Positions 52,460 to 60,918 of a stretch of 64,000 bases of DNA are shown here, piece after piece. The position numbers and the translations under genes are program-made. Source of the DNA: Neolewinella antarctica (GTDB lineage: Bacteria > Bacteroidota > Bacteroidia > Chitinophagales > Saprospiraceae); the NCBI RefSeq assembly GCF_011927835.1, contig NZ_JAATJH010000004.1, positions 1 to 64,000 of the forward strand, in the 5' to 3' direction. The notes below the pieces were generated by a model. That model worked only from the letters and a program-made list of their open reading frames with translations. It had not been told where the DNA came from and searched no databases. How positions within the stretch are numbered: the stretch's first letter is position 1; the number at the start of each line of letters is the position of its first letter.

Positions 52460-54144
52460 ATGCATTATTAATCCATAATGACAACCTACCATCTCAGCTT
52501 ATAGATGCTTTTCAGCATAAAATGAAATTTGAAGTTACTCAAGCTGCACTAGCATCTCCAAATTTTTCATTTGATAAGGAAGCTGACCGTGAGCTAATGT
52601 TTTCCTTAAAAGATAATCGGTACAACGTTGTATTTTTGCCGGTTACTTTATCGGATAGCAATTACTTGGAATTATCTGGTTTGAGATTAGCTTTGCATAT
52701 TAGATTATCACCTTTGATGAATCATACTAAAGTGCCAATAGTATTTATAGGACATGAGAGTAAAGAACAACTAGCTAAGTTGTCAGACTATGGAGCTTTT
52801 CTATTCACGACAGGCATATTCGTTACCCCTAGTTTTGACTTTTCTGAGGTAGAGACTTACTATGATTGGATAATCAAGTTTTGGCGCCCACAATCTGACT
52901 CGCTTCTTAATGAGAAGGAGTATGCTAATTTTTTAAATAAAACGAAAGTCAATTCATCGCCAAATTATCTGTCACACCATAGTGTAGAGAATGAATTGGC
53001 TTTATCAAGATGGTCAAAATATTTGAATTTTGATAGCGCGATACCTCAAGTAGTGAATAATATTAATACAGAGTTGAATTTTAAGCATTATGCTGAACTC
53101 TACCCTGTTGAGCCCCTCGATCCTATACAGGTGCCGGAAATTAAAGGGGCAGGGAGTATTTTACTGATTGATGATGAGTTTAAAAAAGGCTGGAGCGATT
53201 TTTTTAAATTATTAGTGAAAGGAAATCAAGATATTACTTATGATCATTTAGATATTGATTTTAAGGCGGCCGTTTCTAGAGCTGAGATCATTGGTGCATC
53301 GACTAGTAAAATTATTGACTTTAATCCTGACGTAATTATATTAGATCTTAGATTGTGTGATGAAGATTTTGATCTTGAAGCAAATCCAAGTGAGCTCACA
53401 GGAACTGAGATATTGAAGGCGGCAAAGAAGATTAACCCCGGAATCTCCGTTATCATATTTTCGGCAACTAATAAAATAGCAAATTTACAATCACTCCAAA
53501 AACAGGGTGTCAATGGGTTTATACGAAAGGATGCGAGAAATTATAGAAATTCTATATCAGAACTTTGCGGTATAATTGATGCTAGTTTGTTGTCCGCTTC
53601 ATGGCTGAAAAAAATGTATGATAAAACTGATGAGTGTACAATACACTTGAAAAGACAAAGAAAGCAGCGCAAATTAAATGGTGAGTTTATAAGAGCCATT
53701 ATAATTTATCTGGAGTTAGCGTTTGATTCCTTACTTTCAATAAGAAATCGATACGGATATGACCCAAGCTTCACTTATTATTTTTTAATAATTGAGGCAT
53801 GTGGCAAGGAACTTATTGATGAAAATGATTCAGTAAAAGTAGGAGGCAAATACTATCATAAGTGGAGAGGCAGCGATCAGTACCTTAAGCACTTTGACTA
53901 CAACACAAAGAGGAAGACAGGACGTCGCCTTGAATCCAAAAATAAAAGAATAGTATATAACGAAAAAATGCTAAACGTTACTGATAAAGCAAATGTCAAA
54001 GATGTTAACATCTTCAAGCTAGTTGAAATCAGAAATAATTTTCATCATCCTGATTTAATCAAAAATGATTCAATTGCACTAATCCAGATGGGTGATACTA
54101 AAGATGTTTTCGAAGTTGTATACAAACTTATCCTAAGTCTATAA
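52456..54144 (+). CDS. receiver-receiver-HEPN effector protein
   Basis: 562 aa, ATGA overlap with the previous gene. Residues 1-130 are a degenerate receiver-like domain (ALLIHND, YNVVFLPVTLS, VPIVFIGHES). Residues 234-380 are a normal receiver: Asp239-Asp240, phospho-acceptor Asp297 (VIILDLRL), Ser336 (IFSAT) and Lys358 (FIRKD). The C-terminal ~180 residues are helical with the HEPN RNase motif R-x4-H at Arg526-His531 (VEIRNNFHHPD). It is predicted to be an RNA-cutting toxin gated by phosphorylation and, in this operon, by the retron. The domain calls are by pattern; the HEPN motif is short but well placed. Confidence 0.72.
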   Translation: MNALLIHNDNLPSQLIDAFQHKMKFEVTQAALASPNFSFDKEADRELMFSLKDNRYNVVFLPVTLSDSNYLELSGLRLALHIRLSPLMNHTKVPIVFIGHESKEQLAKLSDYGAFLFTTGIFVTPSFDFSEVETYYDWIIKFWRPQSDSLLNEKEYANFLNKTKVNSSPNYLSHHSVENELALSRWSKYLNFDSAIPQVVNNINTELNFKHYAELYPVEPLDPIQVPEIKGAGSILLIDDEFKKGWSDFFKLLVKGNQDITYDHLDIDFKAAVSRAEIIGASTSKIIDFNPDVIILDLRLCDEDFDLEANPSELTGTEILKAAKKINPGISVIIFSATNKIANLQSLQKQGVNGFIRKDARNYRNSISELCGIIDASLLSASWLKKMYDKTDECTIHLKRQRKQRKLNGEFIRAIIIYLELAFDSLLSIRNRYGYDPSFTYYFLIIEACGKELIDENDSVKVGGKYYHKWRGSDQYLKHFDYNTKRKTGRRLESKNKRIVYNEKMLNVTDKANVKDVNIFKLVEIRNNFHHPDLIKNDSIALIQMGDTKDVFEVVYKLILSL

Positions 54145-54199
54145 CACTGCACATCCACCACACACCAAGACCCCAACTTTGCATCAAACAAAATAACAA

Positions 54200-56410
54200 A
54201 TGCAAATCAAAGACCACTTCCAAGACCTAACCCTAACCAACGATCAGCAAAGCGCACTAGAACAACTTGAGCAATTTCTGAAGGGTAAAGACCGCGTATT
54301 CCTCCTAAAAGGCTACGCCGGAAGTGGCAAAACAACCCTATTAAAAGGACTCTCCAACTACCTCGAAGCCGCAAACCGAGAAGTAAAGTTGATGGCCCCA
54401 ACCGGACGTGCCGCCAACGTCATCAACCAAAAAACAAGTCGCCAGGCAACCACCATCCACAGCGGAATTTACGATTATGATCGACTTGTAACCGATGATG
54501 AGGATAAGGGCGATAAGGAAGCCACGGGCGATTTCACTTACCACTTTAAGTTGCGGAACCCAACACACGCTCACGACACTATCTTTATCGTAGATGAAGC
54601 ATCAATGGTCTCAGACGATCCGAGCCAGGGAGAGTTTTTCCGGTTTGGATCGGGCAAGCTACTGCATGACCTGTTCGCTTACGCGCAAATTCAAGAGCCT
54701 GGCAAGGAAAGCAAGGTCATTTTTGTGGGCGACCCCGCCCAACTGCCTCCCGTAAGCATGAACTTCTCTCCGGCGCTAGATGCTAATTACTTAGAAGACT
54801 CTTACAAGCTGACCGTACAGCATTGCGAACTCAAAGAAGTCAAACGCCAGGGAGGTGGTGGCGGTATTCTTGCCGCGGCAACCAAAATACGGCGGAGTAT
54901 CACTGCCCAGGCATTCAATGATTTCGATCTCACTGCAAATGGCAAGGGAATCCTTAATCCATCATACGCTGATTTTATAGCCACCTATAATGCCGCAAAG
55001 GGCATCAAGATCATTATCTGCCATAGCAATAAGCTGGCAAAAGATATCAACAGCCAAATACGCACGGATAAATTTGGTGGTGATGGGCCGATTAAGAAAA
55101 CTGACACCGTCATCATTGGCGCGAACAACCACCGGCTCGGCGTATTTAACGGTGAATTCGCGCTCGTCAAGTCCGCAAGTCCGGACCTCGAGACCAGACG
55201 GATCAATTTCAAGAAAGCAAAAGAAAGCGTCTCAGTCGATTTGGTTTGGCGGACGGTCGTACTAGCCACGAGAGGAAGCGATGGTCAAGTCCGCTCTTTC
55301 GAGAGCCCCATGCTGGAGAATTTTCTGAACGGTGATAATGACATCAACCCGGACATCCAACGCGCGCTACTTATTGACTTTGAACAACGACACAAAGAAT
55401 TAAAGAGAAAATCGCCGCCCTATACTGAAGCGATTAGGAACGACCCATACTTCAATTGTGTCAAACTGAAATACGGGTACGCCGTAACCTGCCACAAGGC
55501 CCAAGGAGGAGATTGGAATAATGCCTTCGTATTTTGGGATTACGCATCCCACGGTAATGAAAACTTGCTTACTGATGAACCCGGCAAAAGTGGCAGGACC
55601 AACGAACTCTTCTATCGCTGGGCTTACACCGCAATCACTCGCGCATCCAAAAAACTATACTGCATTAACCCACCCCGTTTTTCCTCATTCTCCGAGATGA
55701 CGTTTGTGGACGTAGGGTTACAACAGGCTATGGCGGAACTGACCGGAGTACCGACGGAAACGATTGAAATCTCCTTCAGTGAAGTTATGCCCATGCTCGA
55801 AGAGCATCAATTACAAGACGCTCCCGTAAGTATTCAGGATCACTTTATCGAACGTTGGCATCTCCTGCGTCAGCACTACATCGATGTTGTGGCGTGTGAA
55901 AGAAAAGGATACGAGATTTGGTACACTTTTGAGCGAGAAGACGAAACCGCCGGATTCAAATACTGGGTAAATGGTAAGGATGTATTCAAGCCCAATTTTC
56001 AAAAGATACCAAAGCTCACCTCGTCTGATGAACTCTTCGACGAGATCTCAAAACACTTTGAAATAATGGCAGCAGTCGTTGTGGACAGAAACTCAGTTGA
56101 GGGAATTCTCCCACAAATTGAGTTCGACCTGGCTACAGTGGAAGAAAAGCCATTTCTGCAAAACCTGTTCGACTCTTTAAAGAGGGAGCTCAACGGTGAG
56201 GCAGACATTGCCAAAGTGGAGCACTTCAACCACCGGGAACGCTACACCATACAGAAAGGAAACGCGTCCTGCACTTTCGACTTCGTGTACAACGGCAAAG
56301 GGTTTTTCAGTACGGTACAGCCAATTGAGAAGTTGTGTAACAGTATAGAAATTTTGGATAAGGTAAAAGAGGTCGTGGAGAATCTAAAAACAGCAGCACA
56401 TGTCATTTAA
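54200..56410 (+). CDS. RecD-like SF1B helicase
   Basis: 736 aa. Walker A KGYAGSGKTT (37-46), motif II IFIVDEAS, motif III VIFVGDPAQLPPVS and a C-terminal UvrD-C-2-like part (YAVTCHKAQGGDW...YTAITRASKKLY) give a 5'-3' SF1B helicase. The last ~200 residues are unassigned. The ATG of the next gene lies inside it (11-base overlap), so the two are coupled. It starts 56 bases after the HEPN gene and could belong to the retron operon or be a separate defence module. ATG at 54200. Confidence 0.85.
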   Translation: MQIKDHFQDLTLTNDQQSALEQLEQFLKGKDRVFLLKGYAGSGKTTLLKGLSNYLEAANREVKLMAPTGRAANVINQKTSRQATTIHSGIYDYDRLVTDDEDKGDKEATGDFTYHFKLRNPTHAHDTIFIVDEASMVSDDPSQGEFFRFGSGKLLHDLFAYAQIQEPGKESKVIFVGDPAQLPPVSMNFSPALDANYLEDSYKLTVQHCELKEVKRQGGGGGILAAATKIRRSITAQAFNDFDLTANGKGILNPSYADFIATYNAAKGIKIIICHSNKLAKDINSQIRTDKFGGDGPIKKTDTVIIGANNHRLGVFNGEFALVKSASPDLETRRINFKKAKESVSVDLVWRTVVLATRGSDGQVRSFESPMLENFLNGDNDINPDIQRALLIDFEQRHKELKRKSPPYTEAIRNDPYFNCVKLKYGYAVTCHKAQGGDWNNAFVFWDYASHGNENLLTDEPGKSGRTNELFYRWAYTAITRASKKLYCINPPRFSSFSEMTFVDVGLQQAMAELTGVPTETIEISFSEVMPMLEEHQLQDAPVSIQDHFIERWHLLRQHYIDVVACERKGYEIWYTFEREDETAGFKYWVNGKDVFKPNFQKIPKLTSSDELFDEISKHFEIMAAVVVDRNSVEGILPQIEFDLATVEEKPFLQNLFDSLKRELNGEADIAKVEHFNHRERYTIQKGNASCTFDFVYNGKGFFSTVQPIEKLCNSIEILDKVKEVVENLKTAAHVI

Positions 56411-57929
56411 AGAAATTGGTCAGTTACGGAAGGCGGGTAAACTCGAAGAGGCACATAAGATGGCAAGTGAAGCTCTTCTGCTCGAGCCAGGCAACATCTG
56501 GAATAAGCGTGCTGCTTCCTGGGTTTACTATGAGTACCTGAAAGCGAATGCTAGTCCGGAAGGTTTTGAGATTTTTCTGGCAAATCTCAAAGCGTTGAAA
56601 GAACTTGAACTTCCTGCTGACGAAGACATGGTTTTCGATCAAGTCGCCTGGAAAGTCGGCAGTATGGTATTCGCGTTGCACGGTGAAAAAACCGTCAATT
56701 ATGGCAAGATTAGTAAAATTTTCAATTGCATTAGAAGCTTCCATTTTACAAAGCCTTCCGAGGGGTACTCCTTCCTCTTTAAGGCTTTCCAAAAAGGAAA
56801 AAATGACTGGCCTCAGTATATGTCATTCGTGGAATGGTGGGGACTAAATAATCTTCGGGAGGAAGATTACCAGAAGGAGGAATACAATGGCAAGCGAATT
56901 ATGGCGCTTGCCGAGCAAGCTTACATTGCTTACTCTAAAAAACTGCTGACCGGTGAGGCAGTTAACAGCTTTGGGTCGACTAAAGTCAACAGGGATAAGG
57001 TTGAGGTATTTTTTCCGCTGTTGGATCAGGTAATTGAAGACCATCCGGAATACCAATACCCCGCCTACTTTAAAGCCAAGCTCTTACTGGCAACCGGCGA
57101 GGGAGAAGACGCTCTGGAAACGTTCCTGCCTTTCGCCAAACTAAAGAAGAACGACTTCTGGGTGTGGGAACTGATGGCGGAAATATTGCCGGAAGAAGAC
57201 GATATTCAATTTGCTTGCTATTGTAAAGCGCTAAGTCTAAAATCGCCGGAAGGCTTTATTCTCAAAATGAGGCAGACCTTTGCCGGTATGCTGATCGAGC
57301 GTGAATTGTACGACGAGGCTCGGACGGAAATTGAGCAAGTTGTTGCGACGCGGAAAAAGAACAAGTGGAAAATTCCCGGCCCGGTTACTGAGTGGATAAA
57401 TAAAGACTGGTACAAGTCGGCAGAAGCCAAAAAATCTAACAAATCTATTTATTTGCAACACCTTCAGCAAGCGGAGGATGTCTTGTTCCGAGATGTCCCG
57501 GAAGAGATTGTCGTGGTTGAATTTGTCAATGAGAATAAGTCAATGCTCAATTTTGTGAAGGACCATACCAAGTATGGCTTCTTTAATTATTCCCGGCAGC
57601 TAATAAAACCTCAAATTGGGGATATACTTAAAGTAAGATTCAGTAAAGAGGGAAGTGAAGGTTTCTTCAAGGCGCTCAGCGTAGAAAAGCTACCTGCCGA
57701 AACGGCAACGGATGCTCTTAAACCATTTGGGGGTACGTTTAGAAGCCGCGAAAATCAATCTTTTGGTTTTGTCGATAAGGTTTTCGTTGATCCGGGGACG
57801 ATTAAAAGGAACGGGTTGGTTGATGGGCAGGAGGTTGTCGGTGATGCTATTCTTTCTTGGAATAAGAAGAAAGAATCTTGGGGGTGGAAGGTGGTAAAGA
57901 TAAACTTATCACGAAGTGGAGTCATATGA
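56400..57929 (+). CDS. TPR-like protein with C-terminal OB/cold-shock-like domain
   Basis: 509 aa. Helical repeats from the start (RKAGKLEEAHKMASEALLLEPGN) through about 340. The C-terminal part contains two small beta domains, including GTFRSRENQSFGFVDKVFV, which resembles a cold-shock/OB strand pattern. It overlaps the helicase gene by 11 bases, so a helicase-adaptor pair is likely. Nucleic acid binding through the OB-like part is inference. Confidence 0.65.
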   Translation: MSFKEIGQLRKAGKLEEAHKMASEALLLEPGNIWNKRAASWVYYEYLKANASPEGFEIFLANLKALKELELPADEDMVFDQVAWKVGSMVFALHGEKTVNYGKISKIFNCIRSFHFTKPSEGYSFLFKAFQKGKNDWPQYMSFVEWWGLNNLREEDYQKEEYNGKRIMALAEQAYIAYSKKLLTGEAVNSFGSTKVNRDKVEVFFPLLDQVIEDHPEYQYPAYFKAKLLLATGEGEDALETFLPFAKLKKNDFWVWELMAEILPEEDDIQFACYCKALSLKSPEGFILKMRQTFAGMLIERELYDEARTEIEQVVATRKKNKWKIPGPVTEWINKDWYKSAEAKKSNKSIYLQHLQQAEDVLFRDVPEEIVVVEFVNENKSMLNFVKDHTKYGFFNYSRQLIKPQIGDILKVRFSKEGSEGFFKALSVEKLPAETATDALKPFGGTFRSRENQSFGFVDKVFVDPGTIKRNGLVDGQEVVGDAILSWNKKKESWGWKVVKINLSRSGVI

Positions 57930-57991
57930 AGATTTAATTCAATTTTGATTATTACAGGGATGATTGCTTAATCAACCTTTGTAAAATGTAA

Positions 57992-58867
57992 CTAATCAGT
58001 TACTGCTGACTTTGGCAATAACCAGGCACCACCTTCCCTATCTCCATCCAGCGTAACTTCCTCTGTATCGAGCCACAAACGTCCCAATAGCCAGGCAACA
58101 ATCGCGTCCAGTGGTCCATCTCTTGAATATCCCGGGGCAACCTTCAGTGGCTCTTTCAAATCCAACTCTTTTAGTACTGTAAATCGATGTTCTAATTTTT
58201 TGAAACAATCTTTGGGCGTAACTCGATATTCCTTATTCTTTTCACTCTTAGATTTGGGTTTGTATTTCCAGCTTATCTGATCTCCTTGAAAAGTATTGTC
58301 ACCATCGTCGGTAAAGCTTTCTTCCTTCAACCAATAGTACATTGCGACTGCGGGGTGTACCTCTACAACCTTAGGACTTGAGAAGTACTCTAGTGAACGA
58401 TTTTTGTTTTTAGTTAGTAGCTTTATTGGAGGAGAAGTCTTGTATTTGTCATCACTCATCATCCGTGGATACTCCAAGGCTAGTTGAGATATGGTCCAAT
58501 GTGGTGCAGCTGCAAAACCCAGTGTGTTAATTCCGTTCGGCAGGTTTTCATCCTGGTATTTCTTCTCAATAGGCCGTGTGTATAATCGGCCTTGAGTAAT
58601 CTTTTGGACCTCATCCCATACGTATCCAGTTAGGGGTGCATCCCAGCAAATCAATACCTTCTCGTCTTGTTTTCTTGCAAGCTTTTTGACCGCAGACAGT
58701 AATTGGTACGGAGTAGCCCGAATAACGCGAGAATCACTTTTACTTTTGCATGGGTTCTTTCTACCAGCCGTCCAATTAAGAACACCGCTAGGGTCAAAGA
58801 TGTAGCTGTCGTTGCTAGGCGCAGGATCTATCCCAATAACCTTAACGCTCTTATTGTTCTCGCTCAT
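57992..58867 (-). CDS. DUF429-like RNase H-fold predicted nuclease
   Basis: 291 aa. Acidic motifs of an RNase H-like fold: KVIGIDPAPSN (Asp14), ICWDAPLTG, VEVHPAVAMYYW and DGPLDAIVAWLLGRLW. DUF429 proteins are predicted nucleases that appear in accessory regions. No signal peptide. ATG at 58867. Confidence 0.75.
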   Translation of the reverse strand: MSENNKSVKVIGIDPAPSNDSYIFDPSGVLNWTAGRKNPCKSKSDSRVIRATPYQLLSAVKKLARKQDEKVLICWDAPLTGYVWDEVQKITQGRLYTRPIEKKYQDENLPNGINTLGFAAAPHWTISQLALEYPRMMSDDKYKTSPPIKLLTKNKNRSLEYFSSPKVVEVHPAVAMYYWLKEESFTDDGDNTFQGDQISWKYKPKSKSEKNKEYRVTPKDCFKKLEHRFTVLKELDLKEPLKVAPGYSRDGPLDAIVAWLLGRLWLDTEEVTLDGDREGGAWLLPKSAVTD

Positions 58868-59097
58868 AGTGTAGTGTTTGCTGTGACAACAACTAGTAAT
58901 GGGGCTCTATGGTTGAGAACTATGTCCCTTCACTCATAAAACTTTCAAACTTAGTTATAATCTGATAGTATCTCAAGCTCCCTTGCCCCTTAATATTTCT
59001 ACAAATCCCTAATATTAAATTACTGTCGAATTACTGGATCCGATTCGATATTGAATGATGGTCAGTGTTTTGTAGTCATATTGTATTCTTCCTTCAC

Positions 59098-59823
59098 CTA
59101 TCCCAACCGCATCCCCCCCACCCGCCGCAAAAACCAAGCACGCCCCGTCATCGTCTCTTTTTCCCCCCAGTAATCATGCTGGTGCGGTCGATTCCACCAA
59201 GAAGAACTGGGGTGCGGTGTTCCAAAAATCTCCCGCATCCGGAAGTCACCCGATTGGTACTGCGCCCAGAAAGCATTATAAGCCAGTTTGCTAACAAATG
59301 CTAAGTGCGTAGGAGAAAGAATTTTGTACAAACCGGCTAAGTGATTATAGGCTACCGAATTATCTTCATCCGTGAGGACCAAACTCACCCCTGTTTCCGC
59401 TGGTCGCTGAAAGTAATTGTAGTAGGATACGTACCGTAAATAATTATCCGTGGGCAATTCATCATCTTCCAGTAATTCACGGATCGCATATTCTACGTTG
59501 CGGTATATACTGAACGCCCTACTGCCGTATCGTTGATCCTCGCCAGAACCTGCGGTGCCACGGGTATTAATCCAGGCTCGGTCTACGTCATTCAGGGAAG
59601 TTGCGGCGGTTCCGTCGTACCAATTTTTTGAGGTTAAATGAGCTTCCCTGCCCTGTGGTAAGTAGTGACTCTCTCCGATTACCAGCACCCGCTTATTCAT
59701 CCGCTGGTAGTGCGAGCCAACAAACGGGAGCATGGAAGGGTACAACTGGTAGTGTTGAAGTGAAGCTAGGTCAACATCGAAGGAGTCGTCGAGATAGGGA
59801 ATACGAAATTTACTGGAATCCAT
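59098..59823 (-). CDS. uracil-DNA-glycosylase-like hypothetical protein
   Basis: 241 aa from the ATG at 59823 (the frame continues to a TTG at 59871). NKRVLVIGESHYLPQ near the start and GTPHPSSSWWNRP near the end fit the two loops of uracil-DNA-glycosylase-fold proteins. The catalytic Asp/Asn of true UDGs is not evident. Role unclear; perhaps a nucleic-acid or nucleotide enzyme of an accessory region. Confidence 0.5.
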   Translation of the reverse strand: MDSSKFRIPYLDDSFDVDLASLQHYQLYPSMLPFVGSHYQRMNKRVLVIGESHYLPQGREAHLTSKNWYDGTAATSLNDVDRAWINTRGTAGSGEDQRYGSRAFSIYRNVEYAIRELLEDDELPTDNYLRYVSYYNYFQRPAETGVSLVLTDEDNSVAYNHLAGLYKILSPTHLAFVSKLAYNAFWAQYQSGDFRMREIFGTPHPSSSWWNRPHQHDYWGEKETMTGRAWFLRRVGGMRLG

Positions 59824-59980
59824 AAAGTGACTGTTTCTTAGTATAGTGCAGTATACAAAGAAGAGCCACAACGATCAAAGGGCAACCCGGAGAATATTCT
59901 CCAGGTCGCCCCACTTGATACTGTAAGAAAAGGAGCACGGTAGGTGTCACTAAAGTCCTAATTCAAAGGCGCAGAGATTT

Positions 59981-60112
59981 CTACTTCTTCGAGTCTTGCA
60001 GTTGCTTACTCCGGTTACCCTGGTTCGTGTCGTAGGTTTTGTTAGTACCATCCGTGCCTTTATTCGGGTTGCTAATATCGGCATTGTGGTTAGACGTAGT
60101 TTGCTTAGCCAT
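59981..60112 (-). CDS. small hydrophilic protein (43 aa)
   Basis: ATG at 60112, TAG at 59981-59983. Composition is Asn, Gly, Thr, Lys and Asp rich (NPNKGTDGTNKTYD followed by GNRSKQLQ), with no hydrophobic core. It resembles short conserved 'NKGTSGTN...QGNRGKQL' proteins I recall from Bacteroidota, so it is probably a real gene. Function unknown. Confidence 0.6.
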   Translation of the reverse strand: MAKQTTSNHNADISNPNKGTDGTNKTYDTNQGNRSKQLQDSKK

Positions 60113-60286
60113 AATAAAATGTGTTTAAATTTAACCCCTACTCGGTTAGCGGATTTTCGGGATACTCCGTTTCAGTGGCCACTGATAGTGTAAATATAGG
60201 GGGAGACTTGGCGCTTCAAAACATCGAAAAGCTGTGATGACCAAATTTAGGAGTGAACCGACCAAATTAACCGGTAGCCTGTCAAA

Positions 60287-60868
60287 TCACTGCTTACCAG
60301 CCATGATCCTTTTTAAAGTTTGTTGTACTTTCTTGGAGGTCTTAATCACCCGTCCACTTTCCATTTCAACGTAATAATTATAGGCATAATTTCCAGCCCT
60401 TATTGGCTTGCTGGTTATTGAAATGAGGTATCGGCAATTCAAAACGCAATTTTTTCCCTTTACGAACTGCAATCTTTCAATTTTCTCACACGCCGCATAA
60501 ATTGGAGCAAGTTGATACCGATTTATCACAAAATTCTTGACGCCAGCTTCCGTAAGGTAGGTAAGAGTGTCATCTTCCACGGAAATGATCATGTCGGGTT
60601 TAAAGTAGGCAATACCGTTCGCTAAGGTGATCTCAATACGGCTAGGCTGTTCTTCTTTAAAAGTATTTCCAAAATTTGCGCTTACCGCGTCCTCGGATGA
60701 CGCAACGTAATCTACCCCGCTCATTGCCGGAAACGGCGTGTCGTCTTGTTGACCTCGTAAAAGTGCCGGATTATAGAAAAGGAAAATAGCTAGTGCCAGG
60801 AACAATACGACGATCAGGAAACTGAGCGTTCTGGCCAAGTCCCATAAAAATCTGAAGAATGTTTTCAT
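60287..60868 (-). CDS. membrane-anchored LytTR-like protein
   Basis: 193 aa. One N-terminal membrane helix (TLSFLIVVLFLALAIFLFY, about 14-32). The C-terminal ~105 residues (PDMIISVEDDTLTYLTEAG ... FVKGKNCVLNCRYLISI ... YYVEMESGRVIKTSKKVQQTLKRIM) follow the LytTR DNA-binding domain pattern. A LytTR domain held at the membrane is unusual; the call is by pattern. Confidence 0.55.
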   Translation of the reverse strand: MKTFFRFLWDLARTLSFLIVVLFLALAIFLFYNPALLRGQQDDTPFPAMSGVDYVASSEDAVSANFGNTFKEEQPSRIEITLANGIAYFKPDMIISVEDDTLTYLTEAGVKNFVINRYQLAPIYAACEKIERLQFVKGKNCVLNCRYLISITSKPIRAGNYAYNYYVEMESGRVIKTSKKVQQTLKRIMAGKQ

Positions 60869-60918
60869 TGATGTGGTTTATTTGAGCGTAGGAATACTTA
60901 AGTAAATTTAACTTTTCC

